From Streptomyces sp. DSM 110735 (lineage in GTDB: Bacteria > Actinomycetota > Actinomycetes > Streptomycetales > Streptomycetaceae), in assembly GCF_016482685.1 (NCBI RefSeq), contig NZ_JACYHF010000020.1, forward strand, positions 47,935 to 111,934: 64,000 nucleotides of DNA. The letters are read 5' to 3'. The stretch's first letter is position 1. Every line of letters begins with the position of its first letter. Below the pieces are notes generated by a model. It was given only the letters and a program-made list of their open reading frames with translations, did not search any database and was not told the origin of the DNA. Shown in pieces: positions 35,772 to 44,224 of the stretch. Made by a program: the position numbers and the translations under genes.

Positions 35772-36350
35772 GTGACCGTCAACTTGTCCAAGGGCCAGGC
35801 CATCAGTCTGGAGAAGCAGGACGGGGCCAGCCTGACGGCGGTCCGCATGGGGCTCGGCTGGCAGGCGGCGAAGCGGCGCGGGCTGTTCGGCTCGCGCACC
35901 CGTGAGATCGACCTGGACGCCTCGGCGGTCCTCTTCGCCGAGAAGCAGCCGGTCGACGTCGTCTTCTTCCGCCACCTGGTGAGCGACGACGGCTCCGTCC
36001 GGCACACCGGGGACAACCTGGTCGGCGGCGTCGGCCACGGCGGGGACGACGAGGCCATCCTCGTGGACCTCCAGCGCGTCCCGCCCCACGTCGACCAGAT
36101 CGTGTTCACCGTGAACTCGTTCTCGGGTCAGACCTTCCAGGAGGTGGAGAACGCCTTCTGCCGCCTGGTCGACGAGACCAACGGCCAGGAGCTGGCCCGC
36201 TACACGCTGGCGGGCGGCGGCGAGTACACCGCCCAGATCATGGCCAAGGTCCACCGCGCGGGCCAGGGCTGGAAGCTGACGGCGCTCGGCGAGCCGGCCC
36301 GCGGCCGCACCTTCCAGGACCTGATGCCGACGATCCTGCCGCACCTGTAG
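35772..36350 (+). CDS. TerD family protein
   Basis: A 192-residue TerD-domain protein. The start MTVNLSKGQAISLEK and the segments VRMGLGWQ, FFRHLVSDDGSVRHTGDNL and FTVNSFSGQTFQEVENAFCRLVD are typical. TerD domains bind calcium in acidic loops and belong to tellurite/stress-resistance modules. The GTG at 35772 has GAGGGGA upstream. TAGGGT at 35710-35715 is a possible -10 box. It stands directly before the Mn-riboswitch and terC, so the two ter-type genes form a small cation-stress group. Confidence 0.9.
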   Translation: MTVNLSKGQAISLEKQDGASLTAVRMGLGWQAAKRRGLFGSRTREIDLDASAVLFAEKQPVDVVFFRHLVSDDGSVRHTGDNLVGGVGHGGDDEAILVDLQRVPPHVDQIVFTVNSFSGQTFQEVENAFCRLVDETNGQELARYTLAGGGEYTAQIMAKVHRAGQGWKLTALGEPARGRTFQDLMPTILPHL

Positions 36351-36385
36351 GGAGGTAGGACCGATCGGCATGACCAAGCGGGCAT

Positions 36386-36440
36386 GACCAAGCAACGGTA
36401 AAGCAGGTCTGACCTGCACACTTGGTCTTTATTTTACTTT
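36386..36440 (+). terminator. intrinsic terminator after terD, within an AT-rich tract
   Basis: GCAGGTC (36403-36409) and GACCTGC (36411-36417) form an inner stem. GACCAAG (36386-36392) and CTTGGTC (36421-36427) pair outside it. A T-rich run (TTTATTTTACTTTT) follows. A 13-bp direct repeat GGCATGACCAAGC lies at 36367 and 36381. The tract is unusually AT-rich for this chromosome. It could alternatively bind a regulator of terC. Confidence 0.55.
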
Positions 36441-36477
36441 TCCCTTTACTCTTCCTTGGTTATTGGGGTACTGTCGT

Positions 36478-36582
36478 CCGTACGGAGGGGAGTACTCCTC
36501 ATCGCGGCGCGCCCGTCAGTACGGACCTGAACGGTCCCGGGGCGTCGGCCCGTCTCCCGGGTGGAAGAGACCTCCGGCAGCA
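36478..36582 (+). ncRNA. yybP-ykoY (manganese-sensing) riboswitch upstream of terC
   Basis: The closing stem pairs CGGAGG (36483-36488) with CCTCCG (36571-36576). The conserved GGGGAGTACTCC lies on the 5' side and GGAAGAGACCTCCGGC on the 3' side, both core signatures of the yybP-ykoY aptamer. An internal CCGTCAGTACGG arm and a CCCGG/CCGGG arm complete the fold. This class binds Mn2+ and turns on efflux genes, notably TerC/Alx proteins, which is exactly the gene that follows. A promoter with TACTGT at 36469-36474 lies just before it. The start codon of terC follows 45 nt later. Confidence 0.8.
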
Positions 36583-36626
36583 GCGACAAGCTGATGTGTT
36601 TGCCGTTATCCCATGCCGGAGGTGCA

Positions 36627-37631
36627 GTGGAAGTCTCCGTGACCCTTTGGGTCCTCACCGTCGCGGGCCTCGCCGCGCTGATCGCCGTCGATTTCTTCAT
36701 CGGCCGCAAGCCGCACGAGGTCTCCATCAAGGAAGCGGGCGTCTGGACAGCCGTCTGGATCGCCCTGGCCGGACTCTTCGGCCTCGGACTGTTCGTCTTC
36801 GGTGGCGGACGCCCCGCCGGAGAGTTCTTCGCCGGCTTCATCACCGAGAAGTCGCTGAGCGTCGACAACCTCTTCGTCTTCGTCCTGATCATGGCGAAGT
36901 TCGCCGTCCCCGCGCGGTACCAGCAGCGCGTACTGCTCGTCGGCGTGCTCATAGCCCTGGTCCTGCGGGCGGTCTTCATCGCCGCCGGAGCCGCGATCAT
37001 CGCCAGCTTCTCCTGGGTGTTCTTCCTCTTCGGCGCCTTCCTGATCTGGACCGCCTGGAAGCTCGTCCAGGACGCCCGGTCCGACCAGGAGGACGAGGAG
37101 TACGAGGAGAACAAGCTCCTGAAGGCGGCCGAGCGCAGGTTCGGCGTGGCCGACCGGTACCACGGCACCAAGCTGTGGATCCAGCAGAACGGCAAGCGGG
37201 TCATGACCCCGATGCTGGTCGTGATGCTGGCCATCGGCACCACCGACGTGCTCTTCGCGCTGGACTCGATCCCCGCGATCTTCGGCCTGACCCAGGACCC
37301 GTACATCGTCTTCACCGCCAACGCCTTCGCCCTGATGGGTCTGCGGCAGCTCTACTTCCTCATAGGCGGCCTGCTGAGCAAGCTGGTGCACCTGTCCTAC
37401 GGGCTGTCGATCATCCTCGGCTTCATCGGCGTCAAGCTGGTGCTGCACGCCCTGCACGAGTCCGGGGTCCACGTCCCGGAGATCAGCATCCCGGTCTCCC
37501 TCGGCGTGATCTGCGGCGTCCTGATCGTCACCACGGTCACCAGCCTGCTGGCGACCCGGAAGCAGGCGGCCCTGGAAGCGGCCGAGGGCAAGAGCGGCAA
37601 GGACCAGACGAAGGCCGACGTGGACGCCTGA
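36627..37631 (+). CDS. TerC/Alx family membrane protein, probable manganese exporter
   Basis: A 334-residue integral membrane protein with about nine helices. Acidic metal-site motifs conserved in the TerC family are visible: LIAVDFFIG near the N-terminus, EKSLSVDNLFVFVLI (about residues 75-89) and TTDVLFALDSIPAIFG (about 205-220). The C-terminal ~30 residues are a charged cytoplasmic tail. E. coli Alx and related proteins lower cellular Mn2+; the riboswitch upstream supports the same role. The GTG at 36627 has GGAGG 4 nt upstream. Confidence 0.9.
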   Translation: MEVSVTLWVLTVAGLAALIAVDFFIGRKPHEVSIKEAGVWTAVWIALAGLFGLGLFVFGGGRPAGEFFAGFITEKSLSVDNLFVFVLIMAKFAVPARYQQRVLLVGVLIALVLRAVFIAAGAAIIASFSWVFFLFGAFLIWTAWKLVQDARSDQEDEEYEENKLLKAAERRFGVADRYHGTKLWIQQNGKRVMTPMLVVMLAIGTTDVLFALDSIPAIFGLTQDPYIVFTANAFALMGLRQLYFLIGGLLSKLVHLSYGLSIILGFIGVKLVLHALHESGVHVPEISIPVSLGVICGVLIVTTVTSLLATRKQAALEAAEGKSGKDQTKADVDA

Positions 37632-37706
37632 CGTCCGGGCGGCACCCGGGGCGATGCCCGGCAGGGACGGAATGCGAAGCGTGTCCGTCTCTGCCACCAT
37701 CGCTGC

Positions 37707-38807
37707 ATGATCACTCGGCTCAGGTCGCTCGCCGCACGGTGGACGCTCCTCGTGCCGGTGCTCGCCGTCGTCCTGCTGGCCCTCACCTGGGGGCGCGCGC
37801 TGCCCGGAGGGCTCGTCGGACTGATCACCCTGGTGCTCGCCGGGTCCGTCCTGGCGGCCGTGCACCACGCGGAGGTCGTCGCCCACCGGGTGGGTGAACC
37901 CTTCGGCTCCCTGGTGCTGGCCGTCGCGGTGACGATCATCGAGGTGGCGCTGATCGTCACCCTGATGATCGACGGGGGACAGAAGGGCGCCACCCTGGCC
38001 CGGGACACCGTGTTCGCCGCCGTGATGATCACCTGCAACGGCATCCTCGGGCTCTGCCTCCTGGTCGCCTCGCTGCACCACGGCACGGCGGTGTTCAACC
38101 CCGAGGGCACCGGAGCCGCCCTCGCGACGGTGGCGACCCTGGCCACGCTCAGCCTCGTACTGCCGACCTTCACCAGCAGCAAGCCCGGACCCGAGTTCTC
38201 CAGCGTGCAACTGTCCTTCGCCGCGCTGTCCTCGCTCATCCTCTACGGCCTGTTCGTGGCCACCCAGACCGTGCGGCACCGCGACTACTTCCTGCCGGTC
38301 ACCCGGGAGGGCGACGTCATCACCGCGGGGCGGCACGCCGAGCCCCCGACCGCTCGCCGCGCCTGGATCAGCCTCGGGCTGCTCGGCCTTGCACTCGTCG
38401 GGGTGGTAGGGCTGGCCAAGGGGGTGTCGCCCACCATCGAGTCGGCGGTCGAGCGGGCGGGGCTGCACCACGCGGTGGTCGGCGTGATCATCGCCCTGCT
38501 CGTGCTGCTGCCCGAGACGATCGCCGCCCTGCGCGCCGCCCGCCGCGACCGCGTCCAGACCAGCCTCAACCTCGCGCTCGGCTCCGCCATGGCCAGCATC
38601 GGTCTGACCATCCCCGCCGTCGCCCTCGCCTCGTTCTGGCTGCCGGGACCGCTCGTGCTCGGCCTCGGCTCCACGCACATGCTGCTGCTCGCGCTGACCG
38701 TGATCGTCGGCACCCTGACGGTCGTACCGGGCCGCGCGACCCCGCTCCAGGGCGGCGTCCACCTCGTGGTGTTCGCCGCCTACCTGGAGCTGGCGATCAA
38801 CCCGTAG
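37707..38807 (+). CDS. calcium:proton antiporter (ChaA-like, CaCA family)
   Basis: A 366-residue antiporter with 11 predicted helices and the two inverted alpha-repeats of the CaCA family: AVAVTIIEVALIVTLMI (first acidic site, about residues 72-88) and IIALLVLLPETIAALRAAR (second, about 260-278). It would exchange cytoplasmic Ca2+ or Na+ for protons. CACCAT ends 6 nt before the ATG at 37707, and no ribosome binding site is present, so a leaderless mRNA is possible. It follows terC by 75 nt in the same direction. Confidence 0.88.
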   Translation: MITRLRSLAARWTLLVPVLAVVLLALTWGRALPGGLVGLITLVLAGSVLAAVHHAEVVAHRVGEPFGSLVLAVAVTIIEVALIVTLMIDGGQKGATLARDTVFAAVMITCNGILGLCLLVASLHHGTAVFNPEGTGAALATVATLATLSLVLPTFTSSKPGPEFSSVQLSFAALSSLILYGLFVATQTVRHRDYFLPVTREGDVITAGRHAEPPTARRAWISLGLLGLALVGVVGLAKGVSPTIESAVERAGLHHAVVGVIIALLVLLPETIAALRAARRDRVQTSLNLALGSAMASIGLTIPAVALASFWLPGPLVLGLGSTHMLLLALTVIVGTLTVVPGRATPLQGGVHLVVFAAYLELAINP

Positions 38808-38893
38808 CCGTCCGGCACCGCCCGAAGCCGCCGTGATAGACCGGTCCGACGAGCGGTCGTGGAGTACCGCACCCCTGACGGACCGGAGGAACC

Positions 38894-39367
38894 GTGCCCC
38901 GCACCCTGGCCAGCGCCCCGATCATGATTCTCAACGGGCCCAATCTGAACCTCCTCGGCCAGCGGCAGCCCGAGATCTACGGCAAGGACACGCTCGCCGA
39001 CGTGGAGGCGATGTGCGTCGCGGCGGCGGCCGGGTACGGCGGCACGGTGGACTTCCGGCAGTCCAACCACGAGGGCGAACTGGTGGACTGGATCCACGAG
39101 GCACGGCTCGGCCACGCCGGGATCGTCATCAACCCCGGCGCCTACTCCCACACCTCGGTCGCGATCCTGGACGCGCTCAACACCTGCGACGGGATGCCCG
39201 TCGTCGAGGTGCACATCTCCAACATCCACCAGCGCGAGTCGTTCCGGCACCACTCCTACGTCTCGCTCCGCGCCGACGGCGTCATCGCGGGCTGCGGAGT
39301 GCAGGGCTACGTCTTCGCGGTCGAGCGGGTGGCCACGCTGGCGGGGGCGGCGCGGGCGGAGGCGTAA
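38894..39367 (+). CDS. aroQ: 3-dehydroquinate dehydratase, type II
   Basis: A 157-residue type II dehydroquinase, the third step of the shikimate pathway. Motifs are MILNGPNLNLLGQRQPEIYG (catalytic Arg and Tyr), FRQSNHEGELVDWIH, GIVINPGAYSHTSVAI and EVHISNIHQRESFRHHS. The fold forms a dodecamer. The GTG at 38894 has GGAGG upstream. No other aro gene is nearby, so it stands alone here. Confidence 0.95.
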   Translation: MPRTLASAPIMILNGPNLNLLGQRQPEIYGKDTLADVEAMCVAAAAGYGGTVDFRQSNHEGELVDWIHEARLGHAGIVINPGAYSHTSVAILDALNTCDGMPVVEVHISNIHQRESFRHHSYVSLRADGVIAGCGVQGYVFAVERVATLAGAARAEA

Positions 39368-39368
39368 C

Positions 39369-39415
39369 GGGCGCGCTCGACCCATGCAGGCGGGCGGGCG
39401 CCCAGGAGCGCGCCC
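39369..39415 (+). terminator. hairpin after aroQ
   Basis: A perfect 10-bp stem GGGCGCGCTC (39369-39378) / GAGCGCGCCC (39406-39415) follows the aroQ stop by 1 nt. It also lies downstream of the convergent MBL gene and could serve both strands. Confidence 0.65.
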
Positions 39416-39451
39416 CCGCCCCACCGTCTCATCGGCGCCCGGCCCGTCGGA

Positions 39452-40108
39452 TCACCAGCCGCGCGCGTGCCACTCCGGCAGGTGCGGGCGCTCGGCGCCC
39501 AGGGTGGTGTCGTCGCCGTGGCCGGGGTAGACCCAGGTCTCGTCGGGCAGCACGTCGAAGATCTTCGTCTCCACGTCGTGGATGAGGCTCGCGAACGCCT
39601 CGGGGTCCTGGTGCGTGTTGCCGACGCCGCCGGGGAAGAGGCAGTCGCCGGTGAAGACGTGCGGGTGGCCGTGCGGGTCGTCGTAGACCAGGGCGATGGA
39701 GCCCGGGGTGTGGCCGACGAGGTGGCGGGCGGTGAGTTCCACCTGGCCGACGCGGATGACGTCGCCGTCGTCCACGGGCACGTCCGTGGCGACCGGGATG
39801 CCGGGGGCGTCCTCGCGCCCGGCGTAGGTGCGCGCGCCGGTGGCCGCGACGACCTCGGCGAGCGCCTGCCAGTGGTCGCCGTGCTGATGCGTGGTGACGA
39901 CGGACGCGACGCCGTCCTCGCCGATCGTGCCGAGCAGTGCGTGCGCGTCGTTCGCCGCGTCGATCAGCAGTTGCTCGTCGGTGGCCCGGCAGCGCAGCAC
40001 ATAGGCGTTGTTGTTCATCGGACCGACCGCGATCTTGGTGATCATCAGGTCTTTGAGCTCGTGAACGTCGGCCGGTCCGCCGACCTTGACCTCGCCGCTG
40101 TACGTCAT
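39452..40108 (-). CDS. MBL-fold metallo-hydrolase (glyoxalase II-like)
   Basis: A 218-residue metallo-beta-lactamase-fold hydrolase. The metal motif is TTHQHGDHW (HxHxDH, near residue 72), with GHTPGSIALVY, TGDCLFPGGVGNT and the C-terminal VYPGHGDDTTLGAERPHL supplying the other ligands. This architecture is close to glyoxalase II or persulfide dioxygenase-like enzymes. The partner gene 58 nt upstream is a mycothiol-transferase-family protein, which hints at thiol-dependent detoxification. TAGGCT (40121-40116) ends 7 nt before the ATG, suggesting a leaderless mRNA. Confidence 0.88.
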   Translation of the reverse strand: MTYSGEVKVGGPADVHELKDLMITKIAVGPMNNNAYVLRCRATDEQLLIDAANDAHALLGTIGEDGVASVVTTHQHGDHWQALAEVVAATGARTYAGREDAPGIPVATDVPVDDGDVIRVGQVELTARHLVGHTPGSIALVYDDPHGHPHVFTGDCLFPGGVGNTHQDPEAFASLIHDVETKIFDVLPDETWVYPGHGDDTTLGAERPHLPEWHARGW

Positions 40109-40166
40109 GGTGATCAGCCTATAGCGGGGGAGTGTTCGGCGGACCGCCGATGTACGAGCCCAGCGG

Positions 40167-40856
40167 TCAGAGCGGGGGCAGGGCGGGCAGCGTGCCGCCC
40201 CGTACCGTCAGCGCGGAGCCGTCGCGGCGGCCGGCGAGCCAGCCGAGCAGTTCGGCGGCCGGTCCCTCGACGGTGACCGGACCGCCCGGGGCGCCGCCGC
40301 CGGTCTTCCAGGTCCGTCCCGTCTCGGAGACCAGAACCGTCGAGGGAACGTCCGGGTGCTGCGCGAACCGCACCGTCAGGAAGTCGGTCTCCCGCTCGGT
40401 GAACTCCGCCGGAAGGTCCTCCAGCTCGTAGCCGGTGCCGAGGTCCACGTGGTGCAGCTCGACCTCGATCCACCGCCGGAACGGCACCCGGGCCGCGGTG
40501 TCGGTGACGCCGTTGCGCAGCTCCACGGTGCGGTTCCGGTCCGCCGGGGCCGCGGCCGTGTGCCGGAACCGGTCCGCGCTCGCGCGCAGGTCGTCGAGCT
40601 GGGCGGCGAGCGGGCGCGGGGCGTCGCGCTCGATGTCGGCGTCGCGGGTGGCGGCGTCGGCGTACATGGGGCGGGCTTCGAGGACGTTCACGAGAGCGTC
40701 GGCGTTGCGGGCGAGATGGGCGAGGACGTGTCCGCGGCTCCAGCCGGGAAGCCGTGACGGCTCGGCCAGTGACGCGTTGTCCAGTCCGGCGGCAGCGCTC
40801 AGGAGCCGTTCCGTCGCCGCGTGTACACAGGCCAGGTCATGCGCATCGTCGATCAT
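40167..40856 (-). CDS. maleylpyruvate isomerase family (mycothiol-dependent) protein
   Basis: A 229-residue protein of the DinB-like maleylpyruvate isomerase family. SRLPGWSRGHVLAHLARNADAL holds the first His ligand (residue ~47), and RRWIEVELHHVDLG holds the remaining Glu/His ligands. The C-terminal MDMPI_C-type domain follows. Family members use mycothiol, the actinobacterial thiol, as cofactor or substrate. The ATG at 40856 has TAGGGT (40869-40864) 7 nt upstream and no ribosome binding site, so the mRNA is probably leaderless. The frame extends to 40982 but without start support. Confidence 0.85.
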   Translation of the reverse strand: MIDDAHDLACVHAATERLLSAAAGLDNASLAEPSRLPGWSRGHVLAHLARNADALVNVLEARPMYADAATRDADIERDAPRPLAAQLDDLRASADRFRHTAAAPADRNRTVELRNGVTDTAARVPFRRWIEVELHHVDLGTGYELEDLPAEFTERETDFLTVRFAQHPDVPSTVLVSETGRTWKTGGGAPGGPVTVEGPAAELLGWLAGRRDGSALTVRGGTLPALPPL

Positions 40857-41000
40857 GCGCCGAACCCTAGTCCCGCCACTCCTTCGGGTGAAGGTGGCGA
40901 ACCAGGCCCGGTAATCGAAAGCGCGTGCTATATCGTCGTGAGTGGCGCCGGGCATGTTCAGGGCCCCGAGGTTGTTATGCAACCGGGAATCCGACCGGCG

Positions 41001-41023
41001 TTGTCAGTGGCTCCCCCTAGCCT
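41001..41023 (+). promoter_or_regulatory. RecA-NDp/PafBC-type damage promoter of uvrA
   Basis: TTGTCA at 41001-41006, GTG, then TAGCCT at 41018-41023, again with an 11-nt spacer. The predicted start is near 41030, giving a leader of about 50 nt to the uvrA GTG, which has AAAGG upstream. Confidence 0.82.
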
Positions 41024-41079
41024 GGAAGAGCACGGGGGCCCCGCCCCTGTCACTTCTCTCAAGAAAGGTGCGGACCGGC

Positions 41080-44000
41080 GTGGCCGACCGTCTCATCGTC
41101 CGTGGCGCGCGCGAGCACAACCTGAAGAATGTCTCGCTCGACCTGCCGCGTGACGCGCTCATCGTCTTCACGGGCCTGTCCGGGTCGGGCAAGTCCTCCC
41201 TGGCCTTCGACACGATCTTCGCCGAGGGCCAGCGTCGCTACGTGGAGTCCCTCTCCTCGTACGCCCGGCAGTTCCTCGGGCAGATGGACAAGCCCGACGT
41301 CGACTTCATCGAGGGTCTCTCCCCGGCCGTCTCCATCGACCAGAAGTCGACCTCCCGCAACCCGCGCTCCACGGTCGGCACCATCACCGAGGTCTACGAC
41401 TACCTGCGCCTGCTCTTCGCGCGCGTGGGCAAGCCGCACTGCCCCGAGTGCGGGCGCCCGATCGCGCGCCAGTCGCCGCAGGCCATCGTGGACAAGGTCC
41501 TGGAGCTGCCCGAGGGCAGCCGCTTCCAGGTCCTCTCCCCGCTGGTGCGCGAGCGCAAGGGCGAGTTCGTGGACCTCTTCGCCGAGCTCCAGACCAAGGG
41601 CTACTCGCGCGCCCGGGTCGACGGCGAGACCATCCAGCTCTCCGAGCCGCCGACGCTGAAGAAGCAGGAGAAGCACACCATCGAGGTGGTCGTCGACCGC
41701 CTCACGGTGAAGGACTCCGCCAAGCGCCGCCTCACCGACTCCGTGGAGACCGCCCTCGGTCTGTCCGGCGGCATGGTCGTGCTCGACTTCGTCGACCTCC
41801 CCGAGGACGACCCCGAGCGCGAGCGCATGTACTCGGAGCATCTGTACTGCGCGTACGACGACCTCTCCTTCGAGGAGCTGGAGCCCCGCTCCTTCTCCTT
41901 CAACTCGCCGTTCGGCGCCTGTCCCGAGTGCACCGGCATCGGCACCCGGATGGAGGTCGACCCGGAGCTGATCGTCCCGGACGAGGAGAAGTCCCTCGAC
42001 GAGGGCGCCATCCACCCCTGGTCGCACGGCCACACCAAGGACTACTTCGGCCGCCTGGTCGGCGCCCTCGCGGACGCGCTGGGCTTCCGCACCGACATCC
42101 CGTTCGCCGGGCTGCCGCAGCGGGCGAAGAAGGCCCTGCTGTACGGCCACAAGACCCAGATCGAGGTGCGCTACCGCAACCGGTACGGCCGCGAGCGCCG
42201 CTACACCACCCCCTTCGAGGGCGCGGTGCCCTTCGTCAAGCGGCGGCACAGCGAGGCCGAGAGCGACTCCAGCCGTGAGCGCTTCGAGGGCTACATGCGC
42301 GAGGTGCCCTGCCCCTCCTGCCAGGGCACGCGCCTGAAGCCGATCGTCCTCGCGGTCACCATCATGGGGAAGTCGATCGCCGAGGTCTCCGGCATGTCGA
42401 TCAGCGACTGCGCGGAGTTCCTGGGCGAGCTGAAGCTGAACGCCCGCGACAAGAAGATCGCGGAGCGGGTGCTGAAGGAGGTCAACGAGCGGCTGCGGTT
42501 CCTGGTCGACGTCGGCCTGGACTACCTCTCCCTCAACCGCGCGGCCGGCACCCTCTCCGGCGGTGAGGCCCAGCGCATCCGCCTGGCCACCCAGATCGGT
42601 TCCGGTCTGGTCGGCGTGCTCTACGTCCTGGACGAGCCGTCCATCGGTCTGCACCAGCGGGACAACCACCGGCTGATCGAGACCCTGGTCCGGCTGCGCG
42701 ACATGGGCAACACGCTCATCGTGGTCGAGCACGACGAGGACACCATCAAGGTCGCCGACTGGATCGTGGACATCGGTCCCGGCGCCGGTGAGCACGGCGG
42801 CAAGGTCGTGCACAGCGGTGACCTCAAGGAGCTGCTGGCCAACACCGAGTCGCAGACCGGTCAGTACCTCTCGGGCCGTAAGGCCATCCCGGTCCCGGAT
42901 GTGCGCCGCCCGCTCGACCCGGACCGGCAGCTCGTCGTGCGCGGTGCCCGCGAGAACAACCTGCGGGACATCGACGTGGCCTTCCCGCTGGGCGTGTTCA
43001 CGGCCGTCACGGGCGTGTCCGGCTCGGGCAAGTCCACGCTGGTCAACGACATCCTCTACACCCACCTGGCCCGCGAGCTGAACGGCGCGCGCAACGTCCC
43101 CGGACGGCACACGCGCGTGGACGGCGACGACCTGGTGGACAAGGTCGTGCACGTCGACCAGTCGCCCATCGGACGCACCCCGCGGTCCAACCCGGCGACC
43201 TACACCGGCGTCTTCGACCACGTCCGCAGGCTCTTCGCGGAGACCACCGAGGCGAAGGTCCGGGGCTACCTGCCCGGCCGCTTCTCCTTCAACGTCAAGG
43301 GAGGGCGTTGCGAGAACTGCGCGGGTGACGGCACGATCAAGATCGAGATGAACTTCCTCCCGGACGTCTACGTCCCGTGCGAGGTCTGCCACGGCGCCCG
43401 GTACAACCGGGAGACCCTGGAGGTCCACTACAAGGGCAAGTCCATCGCCGACGTGCTGAACATGCCGATCGAGGAGGCGACCGAGTTCTTCGAGGCCGTC
43501 CCCGCGATCTCCCGGCATCTGCGCACCCTCAAGGACGTCGGACTCGGCTACGTCCGGCTGGGGCAGTCCGCCACCACCCTGTCCGGCGGCGAGGCACAGC
43601 GCGTCAAGCTCGCCAGCGAACTGCAGAAGCGCTCCACCGGCCGCACGGTCTACGTCCTGGACGAGCCGACCACCGGTCTGCACTTCGAGGACATCAGCAA
43701 GCTCCTGAAGGTGCTCTCCGGACTGGTGGACAAGGGCAACTCGGTCATCGTCATCGAGCACAACCTCGACGTGATCAAGACCGCCGACTGGCTCATCGAC
43801 ATGGGTCCGGAAGGCGGCGCCGGAGGCGGCATCGTGGTCGCCGAGGGCACGCCCGAGGAGGTCGCGGCGGTTCCGGCCAGCCACACCGGCAAGTTCCTGC
43901 GCGAGGTGCTGGGCGCCGACCGGATCAGCGACGCGGAGCCGGTCAAGCCGCGCGCCACCCGCAAGACGGCGGCGGCGAAGAAGGCCACGACCACCAAGAC

Positions 44001-44118
44001 GGCGACCGCCAAGGTCAACAGCACCGCCACCAAGAAGGCAGCCGCGGCCAAGAAGACCACGGCGACGAAGAAGACGGCGGCCGCGAAGAAGACGACGACG
44101 CGGGCCCGCAAAGCCTGA
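41080..44118 (+). CDS. uvrA: excinuclease ABC subunit A with histone-H1-like tail
   Basis: UvrA is the damage-recognition ATPase of nucleotide excision repair. The 1012-residue protein has two ABC modules: Walker A GLSGSGKSSLAFDTI and GVSGSGKSTLVNDI; signatures LSGGEAQRIRLATQIG and LSGGEAQRVKLASEL; and Walker B motifs VLDEPSIGLH and VLDEPTTGLH. Zinc-finger cysteines are at CPECGR, CPECTG, CPSCQG, CENCAG and CEVCHG. Residues ~958-1012 form a Lys/Ala/Thr-rich tail (repeated TKKAAAAKK, TKKTAAAKK) resembling histone H1. The GTG at 41080 gives VADRLIVRGAREHNLK. Confidence 0.97.
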   Translation: MADRLIVRGAREHNLKNVSLDLPRDALIVFTGLSGSGKSSLAFDTIFAEGQRRYVESLSSYARQFLGQMDKPDVDFIEGLSPAVSIDQKSTSRNPRSTVGTITEVYDYLRLLFARVGKPHCPECGRPIARQSPQAIVDKVLELPEGSRFQVLSPLVRERKGEFVDLFAELQTKGYSRARVDGETIQLSEPPTLKKQEKHTIEVVVDRLTVKDSAKRRLTDSVETALGLSGGMVVLDFVDLPEDDPERERMYSEHLYCAYDDLSFEELEPRSFSFNSPFGACPECTGIGTRMEVDPELIVPDEEKSLDEGAIHPWSHGHTKDYFGRLVGALADALGFRTDIPFAGLPQRAKKALLYGHKTQIEVRYRNRYGRERRYTTPFEGAVPFVKRRHSEAESDSSRERFEGYMREVPCPSCQGTRLKPIVLAVTIMGKSIAEVSGMSISDCAEFLGELKLNARDKKIAERVLKEVNERLRFLVDVGLDYLSLNRAAGTLSGGEAQRIRLATQIGSGLVGVLYVLDEPSIGLHQRDNHRLIETLVRLRDMGNTLIVVEHDEDTIKVADWIVDIGPGAGEHGGKVVHSGDLKELLANTESQTGQYLSGRKAIPVPDVRRPLDPDRQLVVRGARENNLRDIDVAFPLGVFTAVTGVSGSGKSTLVNDILYTHLARELNGARNVPGRHTRVDGDDLVDKVVHVDQSPIGRTPRSNPATYTGVFDHVRRLFAETTEAKVRGYLPGRFSFNVKGGRCENCAGDGTIKIEMNFLPDVYVPCEVCHGARYNRETLEVHYKGKSIADVLNMPIEEATEFFEAVPAISRHLRTLKDVGLGYVRLGQSATTLSGGEAQRVKLASELQKRSTGRTVYVLDEPTTGLHFEDISKLLKVLSGLVDKGNSVIVIEHNLDVIKTADWLIDMGPEGGAGGGIVVAEGTPEEVAAVPASHTGKFLREVLGADRISDAEPVKPRATRKTAAAKKATTTKTATAKVNSTATKKAAAAKKTTATKKTAAAKKTTTRARKA

Positions 44119-44145
44119 CCGTCCTCGGCTGACGGTTCGTCACCA

Positions 44146-44182
44146 AGCGGCGCCCCCGGGAAAGTTCCCCGGGGGCGCCGCT
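44146..44182. terminator. bidirectional hairpin terminator between uvrA and the sugar kinase
   Basis: A perfect 15-bp stem AGCGGCGCCCCCGGG (44146-44160) / CCCGGGGGCGCCGCT (44168-44182) with a 7-nt loop lies between two convergent genes. There is no T-run on either side. Confidence 0.8.
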
Positions 44183-44224
44183 CGTTCCACCGTCAGACAC
44201 CCGGGCTGTCCTGCCCGGACCGGA

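Noticed and set aside
36367..36393. 13-bp direct repeat as an attachment site
   Set aside because: No integrase, excisionase or tRNA gene nearby, and the copies are only 14 bp apart.
41059..43884. 941-codon minus-strand frame opposite uvrA
   Set aside because: Shadow frame of uvrA without a ribosome binding site or recognisable motifs.
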